Shown piece by piece: positions 1 through 11,584 of a DNA stretch of 64,000 bases (within the stretch, counting starts at the first letter, position 1; the number at the start of each line of letters is the position of its first letter). The notes below the pieces were generated by a model that worked only from the letters and a program-made list of their open reading frames with translations, was not told the DNA's origin and made no database searches. A program made the position numbers and the translations under genes. This DNA comes from Camellia lanceoleosa (Eukaryota; Streptophyta; Magnoliopsida; Ericales; Theaceae): contig CM045763.1 of NCBI GenBank assembly GCA_025200525.1, forward strand, positions 157,114,246 to 157,178,245. The letters are read 5' to 3'.

Positions 1-1565
1 CTGTGTCACTGCTTTCAAAGTGTAACTTTCCCGTAAGGTGTTAATACTTTCCTGTTTACTACTTGCCCGTTTGATTTTGTTTTTCCGGTGTTACTACTTT
101 TCCATTTGATTACGTTTTTCTAGTCGTTTACTACTTTCCCTTTTAATTTTTTTTTTCCAATTGATTTTGTTTTTGCAGTGTTACTACTTTCAAAGTGTTA
201 CTACTTTCCTGTGTACAACTTTCCTACTTTTTCATTTGATTTTGTTTTTCCAGTTGATTTTGTTTGTCCAGTGTTACTACTTTCCCGTTTATAACTTCCC
301 TACTTTCCATTTGATTTTGTTTTTCCAGTGTCACTACTTTCATAGTGTTACTACTTTCCCATTTGATTTTTTTTTTCCAGTGTTACTACTTTTCCATTTC
401 ATTTTATTTTTCTAGCCGTTAATTACTTTCCATTTGATTTTTATTTTGATTTTGTTTTGCCATTGTTACTACTTTCCCGTTTACTACTCCATCAACAAGA
501 TTTGGAAAATACAAACACAACAAAATTTTGAAATTCCTCAATGAGGATCAAACTAGAGAAGGAATGAATTTCATAAAATATTTTTATCTTTCAATTTCCT
601 TTACTTGATTTATTCCAAAAGTAAAATAAAAATATTACACTATTAGTCGATTGTTTTACTTCTTCAGCTTAAAGAATAATCATATTACAATGTTAGTTGG
701 GTGCTTTATTTGTACATCTTTTAATTACAAAATGGTTTCTACAGACATACACATAACTGAAGTGAATCAACCTGGTGAATTATATAATTAATAGTAATAA
801 GTCCAACCATATGATACGGACTGCAATTATCTTATTTTATTGTTTCAACCTACTTTCTAAATTTTAATACCTAAATAAAAATATAAATGCCCCTTATAGA
901 TATGAAGGACATGGAGTCAGATTACACGCCTAATCCGACTTATCAAATTTCAACCAAACAGTATCAACACTTTCAAATATAAGCATTAAACATTAACAGA
1001 AAATAAGAAAATGGTTCAAAAAGTAAAACAAATATAAAATCTACAAGCCAAAAAAAATAAAATAAAAATAAACATAAACATAAACATAAACATGAGAAAA
1101 ATTACCACATGCAAAGCACGTGCACTTCCACTAGTATATATAAAAGAAGATTAATACTTTCAATTGAATATTAACAATAAGAATTTAATATATACAAGCA
1201 TAAATAAGGACTAAAAAAACTAGTGAACCCAGAATAAGTGGAGGCATTCAAAATTTCAAACAAAAAAAAGAGAAAAAAAAAAGAAAAGGGATTTATTTAT
1301 CTTCTTACTTAGCACGACCACAAGAAGCACAAATAAGACAATCATAGACCAAACTCTAGGATTGAAATTCTGGCATCGTACAAAGAGGTGTTTGATAATT
1401 TCAGACCCCAATCCTCTCGCAGCTAGTTTCACAATGTAATTAATGAAAACTTCCTTCGCAGAATTGGCTTGAGCTTCCAAGTTGAAGGGGGAGAACACTC
1501 TGGCCTATATATAGAAGAATTACTAGAAGTTGTTGAAGGGGAGAATACACTGTCCTGTATATAGA
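1..1565. repeat. Satellite unit 1 of the ~2-kb tandem array (5' end outside window)
   Basis: The T-rich subrepeat tract covers about 1-490 and the AT-rich core about 491-1565. The tract repeats a degenerate ~35-bp motif built from TTACTACTTTCCCATTTG followed by ATTTTGTTTTTCCAGTG. The core has CATAAA hexamer repeats near 1063-1092, a hairpin at 1106-1122 (CACATGC-AAA-GCACGTG, one mismatch), then CTAG at 1131-1134 followed by T and a TATATATAAAAG stretch. It ends in a duplicated GGCCTATATATAGACGAATT motif. The next copy of the start of this unit is near 1972. A minus-strand reading frame at 1256-1498 recurs in the other units; I recognise no homologue. Confidence 0.9.
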
Positions 1566-3548
1566 CGAATTACTACTTTATTACTACTTTCCCATTTGAT
1601 TTATTTTTTTCCAGTGTTGTTCCAACGTTACAACTTTCCCATTTGATTTTGTTTTTCTAGTGGCCACTATATAGACGAATTAGTAAAAGTTGTTGAAGGA
1701 AAATACACTGGCCTATATATAGACGAATTACTACTTTTCCATTTGATATTGTTTTTCCAAGGTTACTACTTTCCCATTTCATTTTTTTTTTCCAGTTGAT
1801 TTTGTTTTTCCAGTGTTACTACTTTCCTGTTTACTACTGTCCTACTTTCCCATTTGATTATGTTTTTCCAGTGTTACTACTTTCCCACTTTCCTATTTGA
1901 TTTTGTTTTTCTAGCTGATTTTGTTATTCCAGTGTTGCTACTTTCCGACTTTCCATTTGATTTTGTTTTTCCTATGTCACTGCTTTCAAAGTGTAACTTT
2001 CCCGTAAGGTGTTAATACTTTCCTGTTTACTACTTGCCCGTTTGATTTTGTTTTTCCGGTGTTACTACTTTTCCATTTGATTACGTTTTTCTAGTCGTTT
2101 ACTACTTTCCCTTTTAATTTTTTTTTTTTCCAATTGATTTTGTTTTTGCAGTGTTACTACTTTCAAAGTGTTACTACTTTCCTGTGTACAACTTTCCTAC
2201 TTTTCCATTTGATTTTGTTTTTCTAGTTTATTTTGTTTGTCCAGTGTTACTACTTTCCCGTTTATAACTTCCCTAATTTCCATTTGATTTTGTTTTTTCA
2301 GTGTCACTACTTTCATAGTGTTACTACTTTCCCATTTGATTTTTTTTTTCCAGTGTTACTACTTTTCCATTTCATTTTATTTTTCTAGCCGTTTATTACT
2401 TTCCATTTGATTTTCATTTTGATTTTGTTTTTCCATTGTTACTACTTTCCCGTTTACTACTCCATCAACAAGATTTGGAAAATACAAACACAACAAAATT
2501 TTGAAATTCCTCAATGAGGATCAAACTAGAGAAGGAATGAATTTCATAAAATATTTTTATCTTTCAATTTCCTTTACTTGATTTATTCCAAAAGTAAAAT
2601 AAAAATATTACACTATTAGTCGATTGTTTTACTTCTTCAGCTTAAAGAATAATAATATTACAATGTTAGTTGGGTGCTTTATTTGTACATCTTTTAATTA
2701 CAAAATGGTTTCTACAGACATACACATAACTGAAGTGAATCAACCTGGTGAATTATATAATTAATAGTAATAAGTCCAACCATATGATACGGACTGCAAT
2801 TATCTTATGTTATTGTTTCAACCTACTTTCTAAATTTTAATACCTAAATAAAAATATAAATGCCCCTTACAGATATGAAGGACATGGAGTCCGATTACAC
2901 GCCTAATCCAACTTGTCAAATTTCAACCAAACAGTATCAACACTTTCAAATATAAGCATTAAACATTAACGGAAAATAAGAAAATGGTTCAAAAAGTAAA
3001 ACAAATATAAAATCTACAAGCCAAAAAAAGTAAAAATAAAAATAAACATAAACATAAACATAAACATGAGAAAAATTACCACATGCAAAACACGTGCACT
3101 TCCACTAGTATATATAAAAGAAGATTAATACTTTCAATTGAATATTAACAATAAGAATTTAATATATACAAGCATAAATAAGGACTAAAAAAACTAGTGA
3201 ACCCAGAATAAGTGGAGGCATTCAAAATTTCAAACAAAAAAAAAGAGAAAAAAAAAAAGAAAAGGGATTTATTTATCTTCTTACTTAGCACGACCACAAG
3301 AAGCACAAAGAAGACAATCATAGACCAAACTCTAGGATTGAAATTCTGGCATCGTACAAAGAGGTGTTTGATAATTTCAGACCCCAATCCTCTCGCAGCT
3401 AGTTTCACAATGTAATTAATGAAAACTTCCTTCGCAGAATTGGCTTGAGCTTCCAAGTTGAAGGGGGAGAACACTCTGGCCTATATATAGACGAATTACT
3501 AGAAGTTGTTAAAGGGGGAGAACATACTGTCCTGTATATAGACGAATT
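1566..3548. repeat. Satellite unit 2
   Basis: Nearly identical to unit 1 along its whole length: subrepeat tract to about 2465, then core. The CTAG at 3105-3108 lies 1974 bp after that of unit 1, which sets the period. The hairpin at 3080-3096 is weakened (GCACGTG has become ACACGTG). The minus-strand frame is longer here (3145-3474) and an overlapping plus-strand frame is open at 3212-3415, so neither strand is clearly coding. Confidence 0.9.
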
Positions 3549-4277
3549 ACTACTTTATTACTACTTTCCCATTTGATTTATTTTTTTCCAGTGTTATTCC
3601 AACTTTACAACTTTCCCATTTGATTATGTTTTTCTAGTGGCCACTATATAGACGAATTAGTAAAAGTTGTTGAAGGAAAATACACTGGCCTATATATAGA
3701 CGAATTACTACTTTTCCATTTGATGTTGTTTTTCCAAGGTTACTACTTTCCCATTTCATTTTTTTTTTCCAATTGATTTTGTTTTTCCAGTGTTACTGCT
3801 TTCAAAGTGTTACTACTTTACTGTTTCCTACTTTCCCATTTGATTCTGTTTTTCCAGTGTTACTACTTTCCTACTTTCCTATTTGATTTTGTTTTTCCAG
3901 CTGATTTTGTTATTCTAGTGTTGCTACTTTCCGACTTTCCATTTGATTTTGTTTTTCCTGGGTCACTGTTTTCAAAGTATAACTTTCCCGTAAGGTGTTA
4001 CTACTTTCCTGTTTACTACTTGCCCATTTGATTTTGTTTTTCCAGTGTTACTACTTTTTCCATTTGATTACGTTTTTCTAGTCGTCTACTACTTTCCCTT
4101 TTAATTTTTTTTTTCCAATTGATTTTGTTTTTGCAGTGTTACTACTTTCCCGTTTATTACTTTCCTACTTTCCCATTCGATTTTGTTTTTCTAGTTGATT
4201 TTGTTTGTCCAGTGTTACTACTTTCTCGTCTATTACTTTCCTACTTTCCATTTGATTTTGTTTTTCCATTTGATTAC
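3549..4277. repeat. Satellite unit 3, subrepeat tract only (truncated)
   Basis: T-rich subrepeats like those of units 1 and 2. The tract stops inside a subrepeat at TTTGATTAC and continues directly into retrotransposon leader sequence matching 60862 onward, so the rest of the unit and the 5' LTR of element A1 are missing. Open frames here (3807-4031, 4119-4301) only translate the subrepeat into Phe/Leu/Pro-rich low-complexity peptide and are not credible genes. Confidence 0.85.
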
Positions 4278-4648
4278 TTTGGGTACGTGGGAAGTGACTA
4301 GTATCACAATGGATTTGTCTCGCTTGTTAGAGACTTGTGTGTACTGTTATATGCTTATGTGATAACATGTTTATGTGACTATGTGGGTATGAGATTTAGT
4401 TTCTAGGATGTTGATTGAATCCTTGGGTTTCTGGGAGTCCTATTAGAAAAGCACTTGATCAATGCTGTTTCTAACTGGAACTCTAGCAACGCCTTGGGAC
4501 TATCATTATCCAGAAATGAAATTCGTAAGTGCTTATGTGATTATGTGCTTACATGGAGTGAATTACTGTTGTCCATGCATTAGGACGCGAGTGTTATAGC
4601 TTCGGCACATTTGTGAATGTGCTAATGTTCTTCATTACCTTTATTAGG
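4278..4648 (+). other. Untranslated leader of A1
   Basis: Matches the leader of A3 (about 60862-61234) with scattered substitutions. It contains no credible frame and runs from the deletion junction to the gag ATG. Known family logic places it between primer binding site and gag; the primer site itself is gone here. Confidence 0.7.
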
Positions 4649-5997
4649 ATGTCAGGACGAGGACGTGGTGGTAGGCGAGGTAGGCCTAGGAGGCAGGAGA
4701 TGCCTACACCGGATGACATTTCGGAGTAGCATGAGGGTGTTGGCCAGGCCAATGTGGCCAGGCCAGCAGGTCAGTAGGCCATGGGCACCTTAGCCCGCGA
4801 GATGGCAGGAGCGTTGAGAGCATCTATGAAGATTCTTAGAGCTGAGAATGCAGTTCAGGCTCAAGTGCAGGCCCCGATTGTTGATGCAGGGCCTTCCTTC
4901 TTGAAGAGGGAGTTCTTTCGGTCTAATCCGAACGAGTTTATTGGGAATCCGAAGGAGCCACTTAAGGCTGACGAGTGGTTAGAACAGATGAGTAAGACAT
5001 TCGAGATGTTTGGCATCGTGGACGGAGCATTGAAAGTGACCTTGGCATTTTTCCAACTTAAGGGGGATACGGGTCAGTGGTGGAAGTTCACGAAAGGTCG
5101 TATTGGTGGCACATGGGAGGCCTTTTTAGATGCTTTCCAGGAGAAGTACTTATCTTCAGCAGTTAGGGAGAAGCAGAGAGACCAGTTCTGCTAGCTTTTG
5201 CAGTTGAGTTCTTCAGTGGCCGAGTTTGAGGCTGCTTTTACTAGCTTGTCCAGGTTTGCACCTGAGCTTGTGGCGTCCGAGGAACGCCGGTGTATCGAGT
5301 TTGAGAGGAGATTGAGGCATGGACTCAAGATGAGAGTTAACGGGTCTATGATTTGAGATTATGGGTGCCTGGTTGATGCTGCAGCCCATATGGAGATCAT
5401 GATGCAAGAGGAGGAAGGAGGACAGAGAGGCTCCAAAAGGAGCCAGGATGGTTAGGGTGACGGCAGGAGACAGAGGGGTGTTAACCCTCAGCAGTCTCAG
5501 GGTGGTTTTGCTAGATCGACCTTTCCAGTGCCGAGTGCAGGCTCGGGGAGAGGCAATCAGAGAGATGTCACCTGTTACAAGTGTGGTCAGCTGGGCCACG
5601 AGGCTTCAGCTTGCCCACAGAGGGGAGGAGGTCAGAGAGCTGGTTCATCTTCAGCTAGACCACAGAGCTAGAGTCAGGGTAGGGGCCAGTCCTTGTCTTA
5701 TTATTAGTGTGGTCTGCCTGGGCACTTGAAGAGGTTTTGCCCACAGTTGTGTGCCACTTCGGGCGCGTCTGGTTCTAAGCAGACGCAGGGTTTCCAAATG
5801 GCCATCTGCGAGCCTCGAGGGCCAACTCGAGGCCAATCCCAGAACCGTTCGGCAATGTGATCGCATCGAGGGGTGAGCAGGTGGATCAGGGGCCTACTAG
5901 GTGCATGTATCTCTGCAAGACAGATCTTGTACTGCTCCATCGGCCAGAGAGGTACCTTCTTGTTTTGCAACTCGGTTGCTAGTGTATTGATTGATAT
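4649..5997 (+). pseudogene. gag: gag pseudogene of A1
   Basis: Starts at ATG 4649 just after TTATTAGG, with an Arg/Gly-rich N-terminus (MSGRGRGGRRGRP). The Ty3-type capsid core follows (KADEWLEQM, QLKGDTGQWWKF, AVREKQRDQF), then a CCHC zinc knuckle CYKCGQLGHEASAC and a second, broken one (YY*CGLPGHLKRFC). Seven in-frame stops lie at 4727, 4775, 5192, 5354, 5453, 5669 and 5705 with no frameshift between them. Five of these (4775, 5192, 5453, 5669, 5705) are CAG in A3, a C to T change at a CHG site; the stops at 4727 and 5354 are shared with A3. The protein would form the particle and bind RNA. It is interrupted at the protease boundary by the solo LTR. Confidence 0.9.
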
Positions 5998-6184
5998 TAT
6001 AGCGATCCCGGGTTTACCCCTTGTTGTACAGTGATCCGAACGTGTGTCTGTGGATGTTAGTAGTTGGTTATTATCTTGTTTACATCCTTTCCTACCTTGT
6101 AGTTGAGTTATAGGTCATGTGTTTGTTACTGAGTTGGTTGTGTTTGGGAGCCAAGTATTGCTGCTGATTTTGGACCTTCGCCGG

Positions 6185-6535
6185 CGAGTCGATCGCTTCG
6201 AGCGAGAGTTGAGTTTTGTGTCTGGTGGCTCGAGCCAGGCCTTCTTCGCTCGAGCATGCGCCTGCGTCTCAGTTGGACCTGAGAGCTGTAGTTTTTGGCT
6301 CGAGCGAGCTTTCCTTTGCTCGAGCGATCTAGTTCGGTCTTCGCTCGAGCGAGAAGTTTGTCGCTCGAGCGTGCGTCTAGTTGCTGACCTGAAGGTTTGA
6401 GTTCTTGGCTCGAGCGAGCTTTTCTTCGCTCGAGCGAACTTCTGGGTTGTTGGCTCGATCAAGACTTTCTTGGCTCGAGCGAGGGTTTTCTGTGTCTGGT
6501 CGCTCGAGCGACCAAGTCTTCGCTCGAGCGAGCCT
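6185..6535. repeat. CGCTCGAGCG palindrome array in LTR U3
   Basis: About eleven CTCGAG hexamers, most inside the 10-bp palindrome CGCTCGAGCG or one-base variants, are spaced irregularly by ~15-45 bp. The array ends just before a TATA-like element. Open frames on both strands here are by-products of the repeat. Confidence 0.85.
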
Positions 6536-6548
6536 GTTTATATCAGCG
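6535..6548 (+). promoter_or_regulatory. Putative TATA element of the solo LTR
   Basis: TGTTTATATCAG follows the last palindrome. Downstream come CT-rich sequence (GACTCTCTCTCTCTAAAC) and the GAGGTAGGG motif at 6789-6797. The same order (palindromes, TATAT, CT-rich stretch, GAGGTAGGG) is seen at 13001 and 59099. Promoter function is inferred from position. Confidence 0.45.
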
Positions 6549-8182
6549 GGCAGTAGCGATTTTAAAATCACTTTTTCATCCACTTTTCATTTTCAAACCC
6601 TAAAATCTGAGACTCTCTCTCTCTAAACTTACTCTCTCTCTAAGATTTGATCTACCTAGGGTGATTTCCTACCCTAAGTCCTTTATTAAAAAGATAGAGG
6701 GTGTTGAGGGCTTCGATTTAATCTGAAAATCTTTGGATTTGGAGCACATTGGTCGTGGGGTCTTCATCTCCTTTTGAGCTCAAACTTTGAGGTAGGGATA
6801 CCCTACTCCTCTCTATGGATTTTGTCTTTAAATTTTGGCATTTTGATATGTTGGGAGTTGTTATGTAATTTTGATAAAACTTTAGGCGTTTGTGTAATTT
6901 TACAAAAGTTGGGGTTTTATTTATAATGAACCTATGTGCATGTTTAGCATGAAGAAATGGAATTAATGTTGAGTCATTGATGAAATTGGAACCCTAAGGG
7001 TTGAGATGTTAATTATGGAAAATGTCCTAATTACATTGATTAATTAATTGGCATAATTAATTGTGAGAAGTGAGGAATTGAACTGGAAATAGTGAGATTG
7101 GGAGTGTATGGGAATAAAGGGTGTAGTTTGATTATTTATCGCTCACCAAACTGAAATGTTGATATATTATCCATTTTGTGCATTTATTTTCTATTTAGAA
7201 ATAACTGCTTTGGGCTATCGGTGGAGGATAGTCTTGATTGTTGTAGACAATGCATGATGATTAGGCAAACTAAAACTAATCACTGGAATGTGTCATTGAG
7301 TATGACAGTTGAAAGAATACATTAACTTTATGTATTGATTTGTGATGTGTATAATTATTGTTTATATGCATTGTGTTGTGTTGGAGAAGATAGGGGATGT
7401 ACTCCACGGTTTAGGGGATGATAGGGGATGGACCTCTAAACCGGATATTGTTTGGGAGGAGATAGGGGATGGACTCCATAGATATAGCTCATATGCTTAT
7501 CTAGAGATGTGTTGACACAGCTTATATGCTTGTCTTTGGAAGTGTGATAGTGCTCCTATGCATATCTTTGGAAGTGTGATACAGCTAATATGCTTATCTA
7601 TTATGAGATGGGAAAATGTTTAATATAAGCTACAGTCTTATATAAGTTGTTTGGCCAGGTTCTGAGCCAGGGTTATAGATTGAGAATTGAAAAGAAATGG
7701 AAAATGAATTGTTACATGGACTTACAGGTCATGAAACGGTAAAGCGAGATATGTGGATATGGTTGTGTTGGCCATCTATCAACTGCTAATCTTTTAGTCA
7801 TTGTTCGTAGTTGGTTTAGTATGTTTCTATTGGGCTGTGGCTCACCCTTTATGGGAATATCATTTTCAGGTACAGGTAGCATGCCACCTCCAAGGACATA
7901 GCTTGGGAGGCTTGAGACTGACGGACTTTTTGTTGTCCATTTTCTTTCGATGTATTACATGTAAATTCAAGCCAAGGGCTTAAGGTGTAAATGAGCTAGC
8001 ACTCTATTTTTTGTAACCAAGTGTTAACTTGGAAAGCTGTAAGCCCTTAGGGCATTTGCTTTTGTTGTTAACATGTAATACTTTTTGTAATGAAACTCTG
8101 ATGAATAGAAGAATGTGGATCTTTTATATATCAATGCATGTCTATATTGTGGGTTTAATGTTATTATTTTGAGGGCGTTACA

Positions 8183-8680
8183 GATATGGGTGCATCTCAT
8201 TCTTTTGTATCTGCTGCATTTGCATCTGTTTTGGGATTGGAGTTGGCACAGTTAGCATCTCCTATTTGTGTAGTGTCACCTATCGGGGGTGAGTTGATTT
8301 TGAAACAAGGATGTAGGGGTTATGATATAGAGGTCGCCGATCGCCGGCTTCCGTTTCCTTTTGTAGTGATGCCCATGTCGGGATTTAATGTTATTTTGGG
8401 TATGGACTGGCTATCGTCATACCGGGCTGTTATTGATTGCTACCGCCAGAGGGTCACAGTTTGTACCTTGAGCGGGGAGTGTTTCCATTTCTTGGGGGAT
8501 CGGGTTGGTAGTGTGTTACCACCGGTGTATGATCCGCGAGGGCAGAGTGAGCTTAGTGGTCTTCTCGCTAGCTTCATGTGTGGTGAGTGTGATGAGACCC
8601 AGATTATATTACCGAGAGTGGTTTGTGAGTATTCAGATGTTTTTCCCGAAGATCTCGTTAGTTTGCCATCTCACTGAGAG
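8183..8680 (+). pseudogene. pol: Aspartic protease region of A1 pol
   Basis: Resumes after the solo LTR. The active-site motif reads DMGASHSF instead of D-T/S-G-A; element B keeps DTGVS at the same place, so ACG to ATG (a CpG transition) changed the conserved Thr. The later part holds [17 protein letters not shown], typical of plant Ty3 protease and linker. A TGA at the end (SLPSH*) breaks the link to RT; B reads HRE there, so CGG/CGA to TGA is likely. It would cleave the Gag-Pol polyprotein but is non-functional. Confidence 0.88.
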
Positions 8681-10073
8681 ACTGAGTTCTCTATTGATTT
8701 AGTGCCCGGCACAGCGCCGATTTCTATGGCACCTTATCGTTTTGCCCCAGCCGAGTTGAGTGAGTTGAAGATTCAGCTCCAGGAGTTGCTGGATAAGGGC
8801 TTTATTCACCCTAGTGTTTCGCCGTGGGGAGCACCGGCCCTCTTTGCTAAAAAGAAAGATGGTGCCTTGAGACTTTGTATCGACTATCGGAAGTTGAATC
8901 GGGCTATGGTCAAGAATAAGTACCCTATGCCCCGTATTGATGATTTGTTTGACCAGTTGAAGGGTTCTCGTTGTTTCTCTAAGATAGATTTGAGATTGGG
9001 TTACCACCAATTGAGGGTCAGGGAGGAGGATATTCCGAAGACGACATTCCGTACACGGTATGGCCATTATGAGTTTCTGGTGATGCCATTTGGGCTCACC
9101 AATGCAACGGCAGTCTTTATGAACTTGATGAACCAGGTCTTCAGGGAATTCTTAGATCGATTTGTAGTCATTTTCGTGGACGACATTCTTATCTATTCAC
9201 CCTTTGGAGGAGGAGCACGAGGAACACTTGAGAGGGGGGCTTGAGTTGCTTAGAGCCCATAGGCTATATGCCAAGTTTGGGAAGTGTGAGTTCTAGCTAG
9301 GGAAAGTCAAGTTCTTAGGCCATGTGGTATCCGGGGAAGGGTGTCTGTTGATACATCCAAGATTGAGGCGGTGCAAGATTGGGCACAACCTAAGAGTGTT
9401 TTTGAGATCTGCAGTTTTCTTGGATTAGCGAGGTATTATTGCCGGTTTGTGAAAGATTTCTCTAGGCTAGCTTCGCCGTTGACTAGGTTGACGCGGAAAG
9501 GGGTCAAGTTTGTATGGAGTGAGACTTGTGAAAAGTCGTTCCAAGAGTTGAAGGTTAGATTGACCACCGCTCCGGTCTTGGTTATTTCGGAGAGAGGGTT
9601 GGGTTATGCGGTTTATTGTGATGCCTCACGAGAGGGTTTGGGTTGTGTGTTGATGCAAGAGGGGAAAGTGGTAGCCTATGGCTCACATTAGTTGAAAATT
9701 CATGAGAAGAATTACCCCACACATGACCTAGAGTTAGCAGCAGTAATTTTTGCCTTCAAGATGTGGAGGCATTACTTGTATGGTGAGAAGTTCGAGGTGT
9801 TCTCGGACCATAAGAGTTTGAAGTATCTGTTTACATAGAGAGACTTGAATCTGAGGCAGAGAAGGTGGATGGAGTTCATTGAGGATTACGATTTTGAGTT
9901 GCACTATCACCCTGGAAAGGCCAATGTTGTGGCCGATGCCCTTAGTAGGAAATCCATTAGTGATGTAGCTTGCATAGCCATCTGGGAATGGGAGATGTTG
10001 GGGGTACTTGGCGAGTTCGATTTGCTTTTGGGCGAATCTGTTGAGGCTGCGGCCTTGTTTTCTGTTGTTGCGT
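8681..10073 (+). pseudogene. pol: Reverse transcriptase and RNase H of A1 pol
   Basis: RT motifs in order: [53 protein letters not shown], and the catalytic FVDDILIY near 9173-9196. A frameshift follows at about 9195-9240 and a TAG at about 9296 (GAGTTCTAGC; B has TGG). The RNase H part has YCDASREGLGCVL, a TAG after AYGSH, a TAG after KYLFT, and ends [16 protein letters not shown]. Several stops read as Gln or Trp in element B. A relic of the replicative enzyme. Confidence 0.9.
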
Positions 10074-10084
10074 AGCCTACACTT

Positions 10085-11513
10085 GTGACTCGAGTGTTAG
10101 AGGCACAGGGAGGTGACCATGAGGTAGAAGCCCTCCGGGAGAAGATCTCTGGTGGGAAGGTTGAGAAGGGTTTGTCTGTTTATCCCGACCTGATTGTGAG
10201 ATGCCGAGACCGTTTGTTTGTGCCGGAGTCTTGCCGAGAGGAAGTACTCCAAGAGTTTCACCATTCACACCTTGCGGTGCATCCGGGAGGCATAAAGATG
10301 TATCGAGATTTGGGTCGCCAGTTTTGGTGGCGGGCTATGAAGAAGGGTGTGGCGGTTTTCGTTTCTAAGTGCCTTACTTGTCAGCAAGTGAAGGCCAAGC
10401 ATCAGAGGCCAGCGGGTTTGTTACAACCCTTGCCTATTGCCGAGTGTAAGTGGGAGCATGTCACTATGGACTTCGTTGTAGATCTTCCGAAGACTCAGCG
10501 GGGTAGTGATGCTATTTGGGTGGTTGTAGACCGGTTGACTAAGTCGGCGCACTTTATCCCTATGCGCACGAGAGATTCGGTAGATTATCTTGCCGATTTG
10601 TATATTCGGGACATAGTGAGATTGCACGGGGTCCCAGTAACAATCGTCTCAAACAGAGACCCTCGTTTTACTGCTAGGTTGTGGCAGAGTTTGCAGAGTG
10701 CCTTGGGTACTAAGTTGACCTTTAGTATGGCTTATCATCCTCGGGATCGACCAGGCGTCCGAAGGCATTATTCAGATCCTTAAGGATATGCTTCGAGGTT
10801 GTGTCCTTGACTTTAGTGGGATGTGGGAGAGGCACTTGCCCTTGGTGGAGTTTGCCTACAATAACAACTTTCAGTCTAGTATCGGTATGGCACCGTTTGA
10901 GGCCTTGTATGGCCGACCATGTAGGTCTCCAGTTTGTTGGGCCGAGGTGGGTGATGCATCATTGTTGGGCCCTGAGTTAGTGAGAGAAACGACGGAGAAA
11001 GTTGAGCTTATCCGTAGGAGGCTTGTTACAACCCAGAGTCACCAAAAGAGTTATGCCGACCGAAGAAGGAGGCCTTTGGCATTTGAAACGGGTGATCATG
11101 TTTTCTTGAAAATATCACCGAGGCGAGGTTTGATGAGGTTTGGGAAGAGTGGGAAGTTATCCCCTCGATTTATCGGTCCCTTTGAGATCCTTGAGAGGAT
11201 TGGAGAGGTTGCTTATCGTTTGGCTTTGCCACCATAGTTGTCCGGGGTTCATTACGTCTTTCATGTTAGTATGCTTCGGAAGTACGAGCCGAATCCATCG
11301 CACGTGTTGGATTGGACCGACTTAGAGGTAGATAAGGATGCCTCGTATGAGGAGAGACCGGTTCGGGTCTTGGATAGGCGGGATCAAGTCTTACGAGGCA
11401 AGACCATACCCTTAGTAAAGGTCTTGTGGAAACATCACGGAGTGGAGGAAGCCACTTGGGAACGTGAGTTGGAAGTCCGTGAGAAATATCCGGACATGTT
11501 TGTTGATGTGTAA
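10085..11513 (+). pseudogene. pol: Integrase with chromodomain-like tail of A1 pol
   Basis: The zinc-binding domain shows FHHSHLAVHPGG and CLTCQQVKAKHQ. The core follows with VTMDFVVDLP, then VSNRDPRF, where the catalytic Asp of SDRD is Asn (codon 10652-10654); B keeps Asp at 37511. A frameshift near 10745-10790 disrupts the stretch with the catalytic Glu. After a TAG at about 11236 come the GPFEILERIGEVAYRL module, FHVSMLRKY and a C-terminal chromodomain-like segment (KVLWKHHGVEEATWE), ending at TAA 11511-11513. The tail supports a Del/Tekay-type chromovirus. Confidence 0.9.
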
Positions 11514-11584
11514 TCATATTTTGAGAATTTTGTAATATTGTTGAACTTTAAGAGCATTATGTATGTCTTGAGTTGTAAAACATT

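Larger units (their letters stand above)
5998..8182 (+). mobile_element. Solo LTR (family A, A2 subfamily) nested in A1
   Basis: Begins TATAGCGATCC and ends GGGCGTTACA, flanked by a perfect 5-bp duplication GATAT (5993-5997 and 8183-8187). Removing it and one GATAT restores the protease reading seen uninterrupted in A3 at 62576. No internal region is present, so it is a solo LTR from LTR-LTR recombination. Its closest relatives here are the LTRs of A2 (43353-45696 and 49209-51551). The TA...CA termini differ from the usual TG...CA. Length 2185 bp. Confidence 0.93.

Noticed and set aside
161..415. Phe/Leu/Pro-rich open frames in the T-rich tracts (also 3807, 4119, 27344, 29514, 40310, 42342, 57016 and others)
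   Set aside because: They only translate the short subrepeat, are of low complexity, and occur wherever stops happen to be absent.
5213..5970. Minus-strand frames opposite gag (also 61723-62185)
   Set aside because: Shadows of the plus-strand gag, which has clear family motifs.
6115..6626. Ser/Arg/Glu-rich open frames over the palindrome arrays (also 12538-13024, 45091-45706, 51189-51492, 58627-59119)
   Set aside because: CTCGAGCG repeats give open frames on both strands; no conserved domain and no start context.
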